A stretch of 6,903 nt of DNA from Pseudomonadota bacterium. GTDB taxonomy: Bacteria > BMS3Abin14. Each line of letters begins with the position of its first letter. Within the stretch, counting starts at the first letter, position 1. Of this stretch, positions 1-5,642 are shown in pieces. The notes under the pieces were generated by a model. It had not been told where the DNA came from. It worked only from the letters and a program-made list of their open reading frames with translations, and searched no databases. The stretch spans positions 1 to 6,903 of the forward strand of contig QIFJ01000242.1 of NCBI GenBank assembly GCA_003229755.1, in the 5' to 3' direction. The translations under genes were made by a program, and so were the position numbers.

Positions 1-139
1 GGATGGCTGCCTCGGTTTCGGCCCCATGAACGGCCTGATGCTCGAGGTTCTTGTTGTTGGCGTAGGAAGACATTCCCAGAGCCACAACCAGAATCAGGGC
101 TATAAGCAAGTTAACTTTAATTGCAAGTGAGCTGATCAT
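1..139 (-). CDS. N-terminus of a membrane-anchored protein, probably a sensor kinase or chemotaxis transducer (partial)
   Basis: The frame opens with ATG at 139-137 and stays open for 46 codons to the left edge of the window, so only the N-terminus is visible. It reads MISSLAIKVNLLIALILVV and then a small-residue-rich stretch. This is a short cytoplasmic head, one transmembrane segment at about residues 7-26, and then a polar, probably periplasmic segment. Such a start is typical of methyl-accepting chemotaxis proteins and membrane histidine kinases, but no diagnostic domain lies in the window, so that assignment is an inference. No good Shine-Dalgarno sequence precedes the ATG; a 7-bp-phased repeat array begins 6 bp upstream. 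The gene follows the ten-heme cytochrome remnant on the same strand after a 257-bp gap. Confidence 0.6.
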   Translation of the reverse strand, partial: MISSLAIKVNLLIALILVVALGMSSYANNKNLEHQAVHGAETEAAI

Positions 140-396
140 TTGTCGAGTTCCGTGTTCAGAGTTCCATGTTCCGAGTTGAATATATAACTAACAACTATCA
201 ACCTGGTTATGGGCTTGGGCTTATTGAGTTTCAGGTTCCAGGTAAAGTCATCGCAAAGTGGGGTCGGCTTGTCAGAAAGTGCCCCCTCGCCCCCTCATAT
301 AACTCCGCGTCCCCGTGTCACAATAACCCCCTTCTCCCTCTATCCTCTCCCTCCTCCCTGCTTTTCACGCACTTCGCCCTGCGCCCTGCGCCCCGA
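140..396. repeat. Gene-free region built of 7-bp-phased simple repeats
   Basis: No gene is visible here. From 145 the sequence falls into 7-bp words: 145-179 is gagttcc, gtgttca, gagttcc, atgttcc, gagttga. Later words in the same phase are tttcagg (229-235) and ttccagg (236-242). At the other end 334-361 reads ctccctc, tatcctc, tccctcc, tccctgc, and 376-396 reads gccctgc, gccctgc, gccccga. The first and last arrays are 231 bp apart, exactly 33 x 7, so the phase is kept. The words differ between arrays, so this is not one decayed tandem repeat. Heptanucleotide intergenic repeats are known from cyanobacteria (STRR sequences) and similar low-complexity spacers are common in environmental genomes. 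No promoter or terminator is evident. Confidence 0.6.
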
Positions 397-1475
397 CTAA
401 TGACACATCCCGCAGAGCTCTCTCCTGGAGGCAACGAGGAGCCGGGCGTTATCTGATCCATGGGGCAGATGACAGCCAGTGCATATCATCATACCATCAA
501 AGGTAGTTGGAAAGTCTGGAGGCAGTGAAACTATTCCTCTTATTTCTGCATCTATATAATTAGACGCATCAAGGCCGTGAGCCGGGTGTTCATCGTGGCA
601 GCCTGAACACAGCTCGAAAACCTCATCTGTAAGGTTATTTTCGTAGTCTGAAGCATGGGGTGAATGACAGTTGGTACAATCCTCCTCAACCGGCGAGTGA
701 TTTTGCCTCCGGAGTCAAGGGATGGATCGTCGTGGCACTCAAAACACACTCTGCTTCCTTTCTGTGGCAAGAGCGCTTTATAGCTGGAAGCATGCGGGTC
801 GTGGCACTGGGTGCAGTATCCTTCGTTTACAGGTCCGTGAATTTGCGCGAACTGTTTTCCTTTCTTTTTTTCAGTAACGCTGTCGTGGCACTGATAACAC
901 AGTTCCGGCAAGGGCTCCACGTTCAGCGCCCTGTTCTCGCCCTGATGAGGATCGTGGCACGAAGTGCAGTCATCGTCGTCCGAGATAGGGCTGTGGATCA
1001 GGGCCAGGGGGGTTCCGTTCTTTCCAAGGGTGGGATCGTCATGACACATAAGGCACAATTCTTTGCCTTCCTCGGCAATCTCTACCCCACCTTCACCGTC
1101 AAACCCATGGCAATCCGTACACCCTTCCATGGCGGCAGGGTGCGGATAAGCCTCAGTCGCATTTTCAGGCAGAGCCTTCCCCCCATAGGCAAAGAATACC
1201 TTTATCTGTCTGCCATCCACCTGCAGCACGTTCCACAATTTATTCAGCCGTAATGATTGCGCGAACACGCCGTCAGAATCAACCTTTACCACAACGTTCG
1301 TTCCGTTCAGGGAAAAGGTGACTGCTTTATCCGGTGTGGACGTCACACCGAGAACTGTGATGGTAGCAGTTTTAACAGCAGTACCGTTAACCGGATAAAC
1401 AACTTTAGTCACTGCCAGAGCGCTTTTTGGAAATCCAGCAACAATTATCAGGAGTAAAACTGCCCGGATCCAAAG
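397..1475 (-). pseudogene. Ten-heme paired-CXXCH cytochrome c, frameshifted and lacking its own start
   Basis: The readable part begins with a signal-peptide core (WIRAVLLLIIVAGF, then ALA) and a beta-rich domain of about 75 residues ending IKVFF. Six CXXCH motifs follow: CTDCH, CLMCH, CTSCH, CYQCH, CTQCH and CFECH. Just after CFECH the frame is lost at the AAAA run 701-704. Adding one base restores a reading to TAG at 397-399 with CTNCH, CSGCH, CTGCH and CGMCH, giving ten heme sites. The restored part keeps the HSPV-x3-C spacing of the earlier modules, and motif and non-motif histidines then balance 10:10. No ATG, GTG or TTG lies just ahead of the signal peptide; the sequence upstream is repeat-like, and the nearest in-frame candidate is TTG at 1547-1545. 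It would have been a periplasmic or exported electron carrier. The frameshift may be real or a homopolymer sequencing error. Confidence 0.75.
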
Positions 1476-1535
1476 CCCCCTTCGGCGGGCTCCCTTCCCC
1501 TCGGCAGGCTCGGGACAGGCGACATGCTCAGGGCA
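1476..1535. repeat. Dispersed-repeat-like element of degenerate CCYGAGCCTGYCGAAGG units
   Basis: On the minus strand three successive variants of one motif appear: CCCTGAGCATGTCGCC, CCCGAGCCTGCCGAGGGG and GGGAGCCCGCCGAAGGGGG. Translated, this gives the ACPEHVACPEPAEG type of string that recurs in spurious ORFs of many environmental bacterial genomes, which I take as a sign of a dispersed intergenic repeat. It abuts the signal-peptide coding region of the ten-heme cytochrome and occupies the place where that gene's start codon and ribosome-binding site should be. Whether it is mobile cannot be told from one copy. Confidence 0.55.
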
Positions 1536-1576
1536 GGCAAGACTCAAGGTCCGGGATCGGGGTATGGATTTTAACT

Positions 1577-1610
1577 CCCCTCCCTTGAGGGGAGGGGCAG
1601 GGGGAGGGTG
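1577..1610. repeat. REP-like palindrome with GC-rich tail
   Basis: CCCCTCCC (1577-1584) and GGGAGGGG (1590-1597) form a perfect 8-bp stem with the 5-base loop TTGAG, followed by a G-rich tail to 1610. Its translations (PPAPPLKGGE in one frame, PSPQGRG in another) match the stereotyped spurious peptides produced by repetitive extragenic palindromes of this sequence family. It lies between the 4Fe-4S gene stump and the ten-heme cytochrome. There is no T-run on either side of the stem, so it does not look like an intrinsic terminator. Confidence 0.6.
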
Positions 1611-1620
1611 ATAATATTTC

Positions 1621-1648
1621 CCCCTCTCCTCGGTCCTCTCTCCTTCGA
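1621..1648. repeat. Short 7-bp-phased array
   Basis: Four consecutive heptamers, cccctct, cctcggt, cctctct and ccttcga, lie at the point where the 4Fe-4S protein homology fades. They have the same 7-bp period as the arrays at 145-396 and 6158-6185 but a different word. With the palindrome at 1577 and the repeat at 1476 they form a compact block of repeat sequence between two gene remnants. Confidence 0.4.
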
Positions 1649-1829
1649 TGTTGCTGAGGACATGGGTGATAGTGACCGCGGGGCAGGCGTAACAGTTGAC
1701 AGGCACGCAGAAACCCTTTGTCTGGCCCTGCGAGAGGGAGCCAGGTGGAACAAATCCCTTGAAGTAGGCGTTTGACACACCTACACAAAGGGTGGATTGA
1801 AATATTCGCCTGAAAAGTAATCTGTACAA
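1649..1829 (-). pseudogene. Stump of a 4Fe-4S membrane protein (NapH-like family)
   Basis: From TTG at 1829-1827 the frame reads a basic, hydrophobic N-terminus (RLLFRRIFQSTLCVGVSNAY), then FKGFVPPG, then FCVPVNCYACPAV. The FCVP..NCYACP pattern resembles the first cysteine region of NapH-type polyferredoxin membrane proteins, in which CxxCxxxCP clusters sit between transmembrane helices. This recognition is from memory of the family and is moderately certain. Only about 60 residues are recognisable; the rest, including further cysteine clusters and helices, is absent, and the frame runs on through repeat sequence into the ten-heme cytochrome. The TAA at 1830-1832 sits immediately before this frame and is either the stop of a separate small ORF or a nonsense change. 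Confidence 0.45.
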
Positions 1830-1955
1830 TTATCGTCTCAGTTGTGTAGCGTTGAACATCGTTTCCGCCCACTCCCCTCCTGAAACGCCCAGGTAAAAGG
1901 AAAGGACGGCAACGGCCAACACTATTAATTTCAGTATGTTCTTCGCGATCGTCAT
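1830..1955 (-). CDS. Small membrane protein ORF of 41 residues, possibly the front of the 4Fe-4S protein
   Basis: ATG at 1955-1953 opens a 41-codon frame ending in TAA at 1830-1832. It contains one transmembrane segment (about residues 7-24, ILKLIVLAVAVLSFYLGV) followed by a short polar tail, GGEWAETMFNATQLRR. The ATG overlaps the stop of the upstream thioredoxin/TPR frame in an ATGA junction, the usual sign of translational coupling in an operon. The nearest purine run, GGAG, is 14 bases upstream, too far for strong independent initiation. The frame continues past its stop into the 4Fe-4S stump in the same register, so it may be either an independent small protein or the N-terminus of that gene cut by a nonsense change. 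I do not recognise the family. Confidence 0.4.
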   Translation of the reverse strand: MTIAKNILKLIVLAVAVLSFYLGVSGGEWAETMFNATQLRR

Positions 1956-3093
1956 TGCTGTTCTTTTTTCTCCACCATCAGTTTCATCTTTTCCATAATG
2001 GAGTTTACCTTTTTCTTTTTCAAGATGAAAATCCTAAGTTTGTCAAGTTCTTCACCAATTGCAGACTCCAGGGCTTCTCACGCTTTATCCGGCTTTCCTT
2101 CCTCCTGAAGATCCCGTACCGTTCGCAGATTAATTCCTGTCAGGAGCTTTTTATCGATCTTTTTTTCGCCATCAGTGATCATTTCGCCGGATAGCGCAGT
2201 CTTTTCTTTCAGAAGAGCAAGGGCATCATCGAGCTGCCCTTTCTTTACAAGCAGGTAAGCCATCAAGAGAACCGGCTCGGACCGGGCCGGTCCGAGCCCC
2301 ATTGCCCTTTCCAGGGATGCTGAGGCCTCTTCTTGTGCGCCGGCCTTTATGTGAGCGTATCCCAGATAGATCCGTGGATCAGCATAATGGGTATCGGCTG
2401 CAGCGGATTTTTCAAACTCCGGAATGGCCTTGGTCATGAAGCCCTTGCCCAGGAGCCTATTAGCCAGCCCGAAGCGCCTGAGCGCCTCGCTGGCTGGATG
2501 ATACGCCGGTTTCGAGCTGACCACCTTTTCTTCTTCAGGAGCCAGTCCCAGAACCTGCTGGATCGCCTCATCTAGCTCATTGTAGCCGCTTGTTGGGTAA
2601 CCGGACATCTCGAATACTATCACGCTTGTACTATCGATAAGGGCCGCGGTGGGCGTGGCTATGACGCCCCATTCGTTATAGGTCTTGAGCCCATTGTCTA
2701 CTGTAACATCGAACTTCAGATCTTTTTCCTCAATAATACATTTTCGATATCTCCCGATCACCGATAGCCTGTTTCTCAACGTTAACAGCCAGGAATTTTC
2801 AGGCCTTTTTGCGCGTACTTTTCCTCCAGTTTTGCGAGGTCTTCCAGTTCCAAAACAGAGCGGCTGCTCCAGGTGGCCCAGAAAACGATCAGAACCGCTG
2901 TTGAATCAACGTAATCAGGTGTCTCATATTCACCTCTTTCCAGATCCTGCAGTTTCAGGAGGGGCGCCTGATCTCACACTTTAACGTACTTAAAGGCAGC
3001 GGCGGCAACGGGCACGTAAAGAGATATCAGACAGACAAGAGTCGCAATAGTGAGGAGCCTTCGGGATGTTTTCTCTCTACTAAAACAAATCAT
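1952..3093 (-). pseudogene. Exported thioredoxin-fold/TPR protein, broken by stops and frameshifts
   Basis: ATG at 3093-3091 follows a good AGGGA site (3100-3104) with 6-base spacing and opens a signal peptide (RRLLTIATLVCLISLYVPVAAAA). The ResA/TlpA thioredoxin fold follows in pieces: a TGA at 2974-2976 where the family has Gly (KV-G-DQAP), the active-site region FWATWSSRS, then LAVNVEKQAIGDREISK in a second frame from about 2792, then IIEEKDLKFDV in a third frame from about 2742. The last frame carries the cis-Pro loop VIATPT and two to three TPR-like helical repeats (about 2500-2150). It meets TGA at 2078-2080, but coding-like sequence continues in register to TGA at 1952-1954, which overlaps the next ATG. 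Both active-site cysteines are serine, so it could not act as a disulfide reductase. The TPR part suggests a protein-binding role beside the cytochromes. Confidence 0.75.
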
Positions 3094-3142
3094 TTTAGTT
3101 CCCTGTGAAGTAAGGATTCAAGCAAAGTGTGAGCTAGCCTTT

Positions 3143-3281
3143 TTATTTCGGTTCATCTCCCAATTATTTGCTGTGATCTCGGTATTGTGTATTCATATGG
3201 CCGGGCTTTTACCGGAACCCTTTAACTTTGTAAAATACGCTTTGAATAACCGCAAACTAATTTGGAGATGAACCGCTTATT
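3143..3281. mobile_element. MITE-like element with ~25-bp terminal inverted repeats
   Basis: CGGTTCATCTCC at 3149-3160 is repeated inverted and exactly as GGAGATGAACCG at 3264-3275. The match continues inward (CAATTATTTGCTG at 3161-3173 against the inverse of 3250-3263) with two mismatches and one gap, giving inverted repeats of about 25 bp around a 76-bp core. The core has no coding capacity of note. TTATT occurs at 3143-3147 and 3277-3281, each one base outside the repeat ends, and could be a target duplication, although the flanks are A+T-rich. Size, non-coding core and terminal repeats fit a miniature inverted-repeat element. A structured RNA is the alternative, but a 76-base loop makes that less likely. 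It lies between the five-heme cytochrome and the thioredoxin/TPR gene. Confidence 0.55.
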
Positions 3282-3352
3282 ATTAGTAAGGCATCTAGAG
3301 AAACTACGCAGTTTATCCGCGCCTGTTACAGAGGGAATTGCCGCAAATGCCG

Positions 3353-4051
3353 TTAACGGAGCAAGTAAGCCTCCTCAGAGCTGTGGGGATCATGGCATTC
3401 TACACAGTTTGCGTTCCGCCTGTTTTCAGTGTGGTTCTGGCTGACACTCTGACTGTGGCAGTTCAGACACAGCTGCCTGCTGGCGGTAACTAGATAATTT
3501 TCGTTCCTGGAACCATGAGGGTCATGGCACGGGGTGCATGCGCCTACAGCCACGGGGCCGTGGACGAACTTCCCCCTATCCACAGGATCGTGACATTCGG
3601 CACACAGCCCTGTCTGGGAGAAAGCCCCTTTGTAGATTCCCCTGGAAGCCTGAGAGTGGCATGTCTCACAATAATCCGGTTCCAGCTTCACATGATAATT
3701 GTAATCATCCTGCTTTCCGAAAAAGACTCTTATCGATCGTCTTCTGACACCCGAGGCGGCAAGAACCAGTTCGTGTTTTCCTTTCGACAACGTTGCCACG
3801 TAGACCATAGTATTGTTTTTCAGTTCTGCGTATCCCGCTGTCTTGCCATTATCCAGTATTTCGACTCTTTTGGCATCAGTTTCACCTTCGATCACGGCTA
3901 TGATCAGGACCCTTGATTGACTAGTGAACATCTCCTCCGCAGGAGCCAGGAGCTTGAAAGTAGCACCGGCGCCAAAGGCCTGCCCTACCACAAATACTAT
4001 GCTAGTGGACACTAATATTATTATGAGTGTTCTTTTCATCCTGTATCTCAT
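3353..4051 (-). CDS. Five-heme paired-CXXCH cytochrome c with N-terminal beta-rich domain
   Basis: This 232-residue exported electron carrier has a signal peptide (about residues 1-29, MKRTLIIILVSTSIVFVVG core), a beta-rich, probably Ig-like domain (about 31-112, ending IRVFF), and a heme region. The heme sites are CETCH (128), CAECH (150), CTPCH (172), CLNCH (195) and CVECH (216). The VHGPVAVGACTPCHDPH spacing is that of paired-CXXCH cytochromes. Five non-motif histidines lie in the heme region (H120, H164, H179, H207, H223), enough for bis-His ligation of all five hemes; a sixth, H93, is in the beta domain. The start at 4051 is preferred over ATG 4039, but neither has a standard site: AAGGA lies 26 bases upstream behind a hairpin. 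It follows the 15-heme gene by 59 bp, so the two are probably co-transcribed. Its layout matches the ten-heme remnant downstream. Confidence 0.9.
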   Translation of the reverse strand: MRYRMKRTLIIILVSTSIVFVVGQAFGAGATFKLLAPAEEMFTSQSRVLIIAVIEGETDAKRVEILDNGKTAGYAELKNNTMVYVATLSKGKHELVLAASGVRRRSIRVFFGKQDDYNYHVKLEPDYCETCHSQASRGIYKGAFSQTGLCAECHDPVDRGKFVHGPVAVGACTPCHDPHGSRNENYLVTASRQLCLNCHSQSVSQNHTENRRNANCVECHDPHSSEEAYLLR

Positions 4052-4083
4052 GAAGGTCAGCCGACCAGCTGACTATTTCCTTT
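4052..4083 (-). promoter_or_regulatory. Hairpin between Shine-Dalgarno and start codon of the five-heme cytochrome
   Basis: GTCAGC and GCTGAC (plus coordinates 4056-4061 and 4068-4073) form a 6-bp stem with a 6-base loop. On the mRNA it has AAAGGA (4078-4083) on one side and the ATG at 4051 on the other, with 4 unpaired bases on each side. The linear spacing of 26 bases is too long for initiation, but folding the hairpin out leaves 8. Folded ribosome-binding sites of this kind are known, for example in phage T4 gene 25. Its use here is an inference. Confidence 0.45.
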
Positions 4084-4110
4084 GTCCGGCATTTATCTCG
4101 AGCTAATAAT

Positions 4111-5412
4111 TCAAAACTTGACTGGACTAACCCTGTTGTATTCCTTGGGCTTGTGACATCCAACCACACATTTACCCCCATTCCTGGTCTGAGTGTATTT
4201 GACCGGAAGCATCCACATCCCACCGAAGGGAACCTCTTTCCTGATGTTTTTTGCCTGAGAACCGGCATGGACTTCGTGACAAGCCTTGCAGGATATTCCC
4301 TTCTCGCGGTTTACGTGCAGAAAGTGCAGGTTCTGGTCGCCGTTTCTGAAACCGGTAAGGGTTGTTGTAAATTGGTCAATGGAAATATCCTGATTGTGGC
4401 AGTCGAAGCAGAGTGCGTAGTTCTCGGTGGCGTAGGCTATATAGAACTCCGCCGGAAAAGCCTTCTTGAGAACTTTAGTAAATCCTGATCCGTGCGGATT
4501 GTGACAGGCATAACAGTCGTCCTGTTTTACAGGCCCATGGACAAACTCCGCTTTCTTGACTTTTACTCCCATTTCCTTGTGACAAGTGTAGCAGATCTGT
4601 TTGGCAGCGGCTTTCAGTTGGCGGGGAAAGTCAGATGCGTGGGCCGTGTGACACACAGTACATATACCCTTTTCGAGAGCTCCGTGGGTCACCTTTGCTT
4701 CAGTCAGTTGCTTTTCAAGGTCCTTGTGACATCTAAAACAGAGGTTCTGACCTTCCCCCTTCAGCATATAACTGTAATCAGAAGAATGGGTATCGTGGCA
4801 CAGAGCACAATTCTCCGCGGCCGGTTTGTGCTTGTACTTCTGCTCGAACTGGGCCCGCCGGTCCAGGTGGCAGAGGAAACACAGCTCCGAACCCTTAAAT
4901 TCAACCATACCCTTGAAATCCGAAGAGTGGGGATTGTGACAGATGTTACAATCACCCGCGGCAACAGGCCCGTGAACTACCTTTCTGTTGGTCATGTTAT
5001 CCTCATGACATGAGAAACAAAGCAGACTGGTGGTTCCCTTTTTAAGCTGCTTCTCGTTGTTGGACTGATGGGGGTCGTGACAGACGGTACAGGCGCCCTT
5101 GGCGATGGGTCCATGGACTACAGCGGCCATGTCGTTCCGATCGTGACAGAGGAAGCACAGGTCCTTACCCTCTGTCCTGAGCTTGAAATCGTTGCCCTTA
5201 TTTCCCTTGGTGGGGTGGTTCGCCTTTCTACCTGTATGGCAAACGGTACATTGCCCGACAGCAACAGGAACGTGTACAAATTCAGCCTTTCCCATACTCG
5301 AGTGGCACTCTGCAGTGGAACAATCCTCCGCAAAGGCTGGACCAGCCATAAAGATAAGAATCACGATGGAGATGGGAAGGATCAAACCTGGAACTTGCCT
5401 GACAAGCTTCAC
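4111..5412 (-). CDS. Fifteen-heme paired-CXXCH cytochrome c
   Basis: This exported multiheme electron carrier has 433 residues from the preferred start. GTG at 5412-5410 is chosen because TGGAGGGG lies just upstream and it gives a textbook signal peptide (MKLVRQVPGLILPISIVILI, cleavage after AFA at about 28); an in-frame GTG at 5451 would add 13 unneeded residues. Thirteen CXXCH motifs lie at about residues 55, 86, 108, 132, 155, 178, 202, 225, 251, 274, 300, 335 and 375. They are flanked by CSTAECH (CX4CH, 31) at the front and CVVGCH (CX3CH, 415) near the end. The repeating unit VHGPVxxGxCxxCHxPH, then LCFxCH, is the paired-CXXCH pattern. There are exactly 15 non-motif histidines. The gene starts a likely operon with the five-heme cytochrome and ends with TGA. 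It probably carries electrons in the periplasm or at the cell surface; the partner is unknown. Confidence 0.93.
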   Translation of the reverse strand: MKLVRQVPGLILPISIVILIFMAGPAFAEDCSTAECHSSMGKAEFVHVPVAVGQCTVCHTGRKANHPTKGNKGNDFKLRTEGKDLCFLCHDRNDMAAVVHGPIAKGACTVCHDPHQSNNEKQLKKGTTSLLCFSCHEDNMTNRKVVHGPVAAGDCNICHNPHSSDFKGMVEFKGSELCFLCHLDRRAQFEQKYKHKPAAENCALCHDTHSSDYSYMLKGEGQNLCFRCHKDLEKQLTEAKVTHGALEKGICTVCHTAHASDFPRQLKAAAKQICYTCHKEMGVKVKKAEFVHGPVKQDDCYACHNPHGSGFTKVLKKAFPAEFYIAYATENYALCFDCHNQDISIDQFTTTLTGFRNGDQNLHFLHVNREKGISCKACHEVHAGSQAKNIRKEVPFGGMWMLPVKYTQTRNGGKCVVGCHKPKEYNRVSPVKF

Positions 5413-5459
5413 ACCGCCCCTCCAATTTTCCAGATAAGGTGCAAAAGGCACTTGTTCAT
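5409..5459 (-). other. Possible 16-codon leader ORF overlapping the 15-heme cytochrome start
   Basis: ATG at 5459-5457 opens MNKCLLHLIWKIGGAV and stops at TGA 5409-5411, overlapping the preferred GTG start of the cytochrome by four bases (GTGA). Its last codons contain that gene's Shine-Dalgarno sequence. The overlap would fit translational coupling or a leader peptide. The leader itself lacks a clear ribosome-binding site, so it may be chance. Confidence 0.25.
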
Positions 5460-5489
5460 ATTTTCACAATATATTGGATAGAACTACTG

Positions 5490-5513
5490 CCGACATACTA
5501 TTAGCTTTGTCGG
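5490..5513. promoter_or_regulatory. Candidate operator palindrome over the -10 and spacer
   Basis: CCGACA (5490-5495) and TGTCGG (5508-5513) are perfect inverted 6-mers separated by 12 bp, a 24-bp dyad with a centre-to-centre distance of 18 bp. It covers the -10 hexamer and most of the promoter spacer, the usual place for a repressor site. No regulator gene is in the window and no second copy was found here, so the identity of any bound protein is open. Confidence 0.45.
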
Positions 5514-5523
5514 ATACTGTCAA
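5495..5523 (-). promoter_or_regulatory. Sigma-70 promoter of the 15-heme/5-heme cytochrome operon
   Basis: TTGACA (plus 5518-5523) matches the -35 consensus perfectly. It is followed after exactly 17 bp by TAGTAT (5495-5500), which matches the -10 consensus at 4 of 6 positions including the key A and T. Transcription would start near 5488 and leave a leader of about 76 bases before the GTG at 5412. The site lies between the c3 terminator and the operon, which is where a promoter is needed. Confidence 0.65.
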
Positions 5524-5583
5524 ATGGATATTGGAAAATGGGTTTAGAACATTAGAGTATTAGAAATTAGAGCAATGGAATAG

Positions 5584-5617
5584 AAAAAGGGGGCAGCCGG
5601 AAACTCCCGCTGCCCCC
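5584..5617 (-). terminator. Intrinsic terminator of the cytochrome c3 gene
   Basis: On the minus strand GGGGGCAGC (5617-5609) pairs perfectly with GCTGCCCCC (5597-5589) around an 11-base loop, followed directly by TTTTT (5588-5584). It lies 26 bp past the c3 stop. The T-run is only on the minus-strand exit side, so it acts in that direction and separates c3 from the next promoter. Confidence 0.9.
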
Positions 5618-5642
5618 TATACTTTACCTTACTATTTACGAA

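Noticed and set aside
140..400. CRISPR array in the repeat-rich spacer
   Set aside because: The repeats are 7-bp words without the 25-40 bp repeat and unique spacer pattern, and no cas gene is present.
660..1253. Plus-strand open frame of 197 codons, and similar plus-strand frames opposite the other cytochromes
   Set aside because: They are antisense to CXXCH-rich genes, whose composition leaves the opposite strand open. They show no domain, no good ribosome-binding site and biased, low-complexity translations.
1577..1597. Intrinsic terminator at the GC-rich palindrome
   Set aside because: The stem is good but no T-run follows on either strand, and the sequence fits a REP-type repeat better.
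552..1829. A single 425-residue protein joining 4Fe-4S sequence, a proline-rich linker and a cytochrome
   Set aside because: The middle part translates known repeat-type sequence (PPAPPLKGGE, CPEPAEG), the signal peptide lies internally, and the C-terminal 49 residues are out of frame with the heme modules. It is an accidental fusion of remnants.
2078..2976. UGA read as glycine or another amino acid (recoded genetic code)
   Set aside because: One in-frame TGA does stand where Gly is expected, but the same genes also carry frameshifts and an in-frame TAA, and the 15-heme gene ends naturally with TGA. Decay or sequencing error explains all lesions together.
2974..2976. Selenocysteine codon in the thioredoxin-like gene
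   Set aside because: The position is a structural Gly at the start of the domain, not a redox site, and no SECIS-like hairpin stands out just downstream.
4002..4268. Minus-strand 88-codon frame overlapping the end of the 15-heme gene and the start of the five-heme gene
   Set aside because: It overlaps two well-supported genes in a different register and its translation has no recognisable features.
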